DNA of 14,191 nt from Candidatus Aminicenantota bacterium (GTDB lineage: Bacteria; Acidobacteriota; Aminicenantia; Aminicenantales; Aminicenantaceae). The stretch is from contig WTAW01000227.1 in assembly GCA_013139435.1 (NCBI GenBank), positions 1 to 14,191 of the forward strand, read 5' to 3'. Positions 14,093-14,191 of the stretch are shown here, piece after piece. The translations under genes and the position numbers were made by a program. Position 1 is the stretch's first letter. Every line of letters begins with the position of its first letter. The notes under the pieces are model-generated. The model saw nothing but the letters and a program-made list of their open reading frames with translations. It was not told the DNA's origin and did no database searches.

Positions 14093-14191
14093 CTATAGGA
14101 TGAATACGCGCCGGTCGCGGACTTCAAGCATCCCTTCGAAGTACAATCTGACTGCTTCGGAATAGATTTTGTGCTCTTCCTTTAAGATCCT
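14093..14191 (-). CDS. purN: Phosphoribosylglycinamide formyltransferase PurN, C-terminal end (partial)
   Basis: On the minus strand, an open frame enters from the right edge and ends at TAG (14095-14093). Its 32 residues begin RILKEEHKIYSEAVRLYFEG and end with LEVRDRRVFIL. This matches the C-terminus of PurN, where an L-x-E-E-H-x-x-Y-x-E-A-(I/V) helix is followed by a short (V/E)xGRRV strand. PurN transfers a formyl group from 10-formyl-THF to GAR in purine synthesis. Only the tail is visible, so activity cannot be judged. It converges with the ThyX-like gene. Confidence 0.8.
   Translation of the reverse strand, partial: RILKEEHKIYSEAVRLYFEGMLEVRDRRVFIL

Noticed and set aside
1..14191. CRISPR, tRNA, rRNA, insertion sequence or phage/defence genes
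   Set aside because: I saw no regularly spaced repeats, no tRNA-like cloverleaf and no transposase, integrase or defence-family motifs on either strand.

Overview
This 14.2 kb window looks like ordinary chromosome from an anaerobic bacterium, most likely a member of the Desulfobacterota/'deltaproteobacteria' (inference). The clues are gene content (an IscS/IscU pair with NadA, AmrS, archease-RtcB, SdhAB, aspartase, a double-length ThyX-like protein), a GC content that looks close to 50% by eye, and the absence of oxygen-dependent enzymes. Coding density is high. There is no CRISPR array, tRNA, rRNA, transposase or phage gene. The only long non-coding stretches are 4722-4976 and 10725-11047, and these share an inverted repeat.

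Region 1 (1-4721, all +) is probably one transcription unit: a NifS/IscS-type protein cut by the left edge, an IscU scaffold with a zinc-ribbon tail, a TusA-like sulfur carrier, quinolinate synthase NadA (a 4Fe-4S enzyme), an M50 membrane protease with CBS domains, and endonuclease III (also 4Fe-4S). The theme is Fe-S cluster assembly beside two Fe-S client enzymes. The IscS-like protein keeps the catalytic-loop Cys but has lost the PLP Schiff-base Lys and several other cofactor- or substrate-binding residues, so it is probably not a working cysteine desulfurase.

Region 2 (4977-8268, +) holds a VOC-family protein, the radical SAM protein AmrS, archease and the RNA ligase RtcB, tightly packed, with a 1-base overlap between amrS and the archease gene. 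Archease is the known activator of RtcB; the AmrS link to RNA repair is inferred from position.

Region 3 (8265-10724, -) is sdhA-sdhB with no membrane-anchor subunit beside it. It is divergent from aspA (11048-12478, +). The 323-base gap between them carries a good sigma70-like promoter in each direction and a degenerate repeat copy. Aspartase makes fumarate and SdhAB interconverts fumarate and succinate, so the divergent pair forms a coherent C4-dicarboxylate module.

Region 4 (12534-14191) has a tandem ThyX-like protein whose 5' end is separated from the rest by a one-base frameshift at a run of seven A, and the last 32 codons of purN on the minus strand running off the right edge.

Most of the window is recognisable housekeeping. 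The parts most worth a second look are the PLP-site-less IscS with its IscU/TusA partners, the two-domain ThyX-like protein with complementary motif loss, and the intergenic repeat pair.
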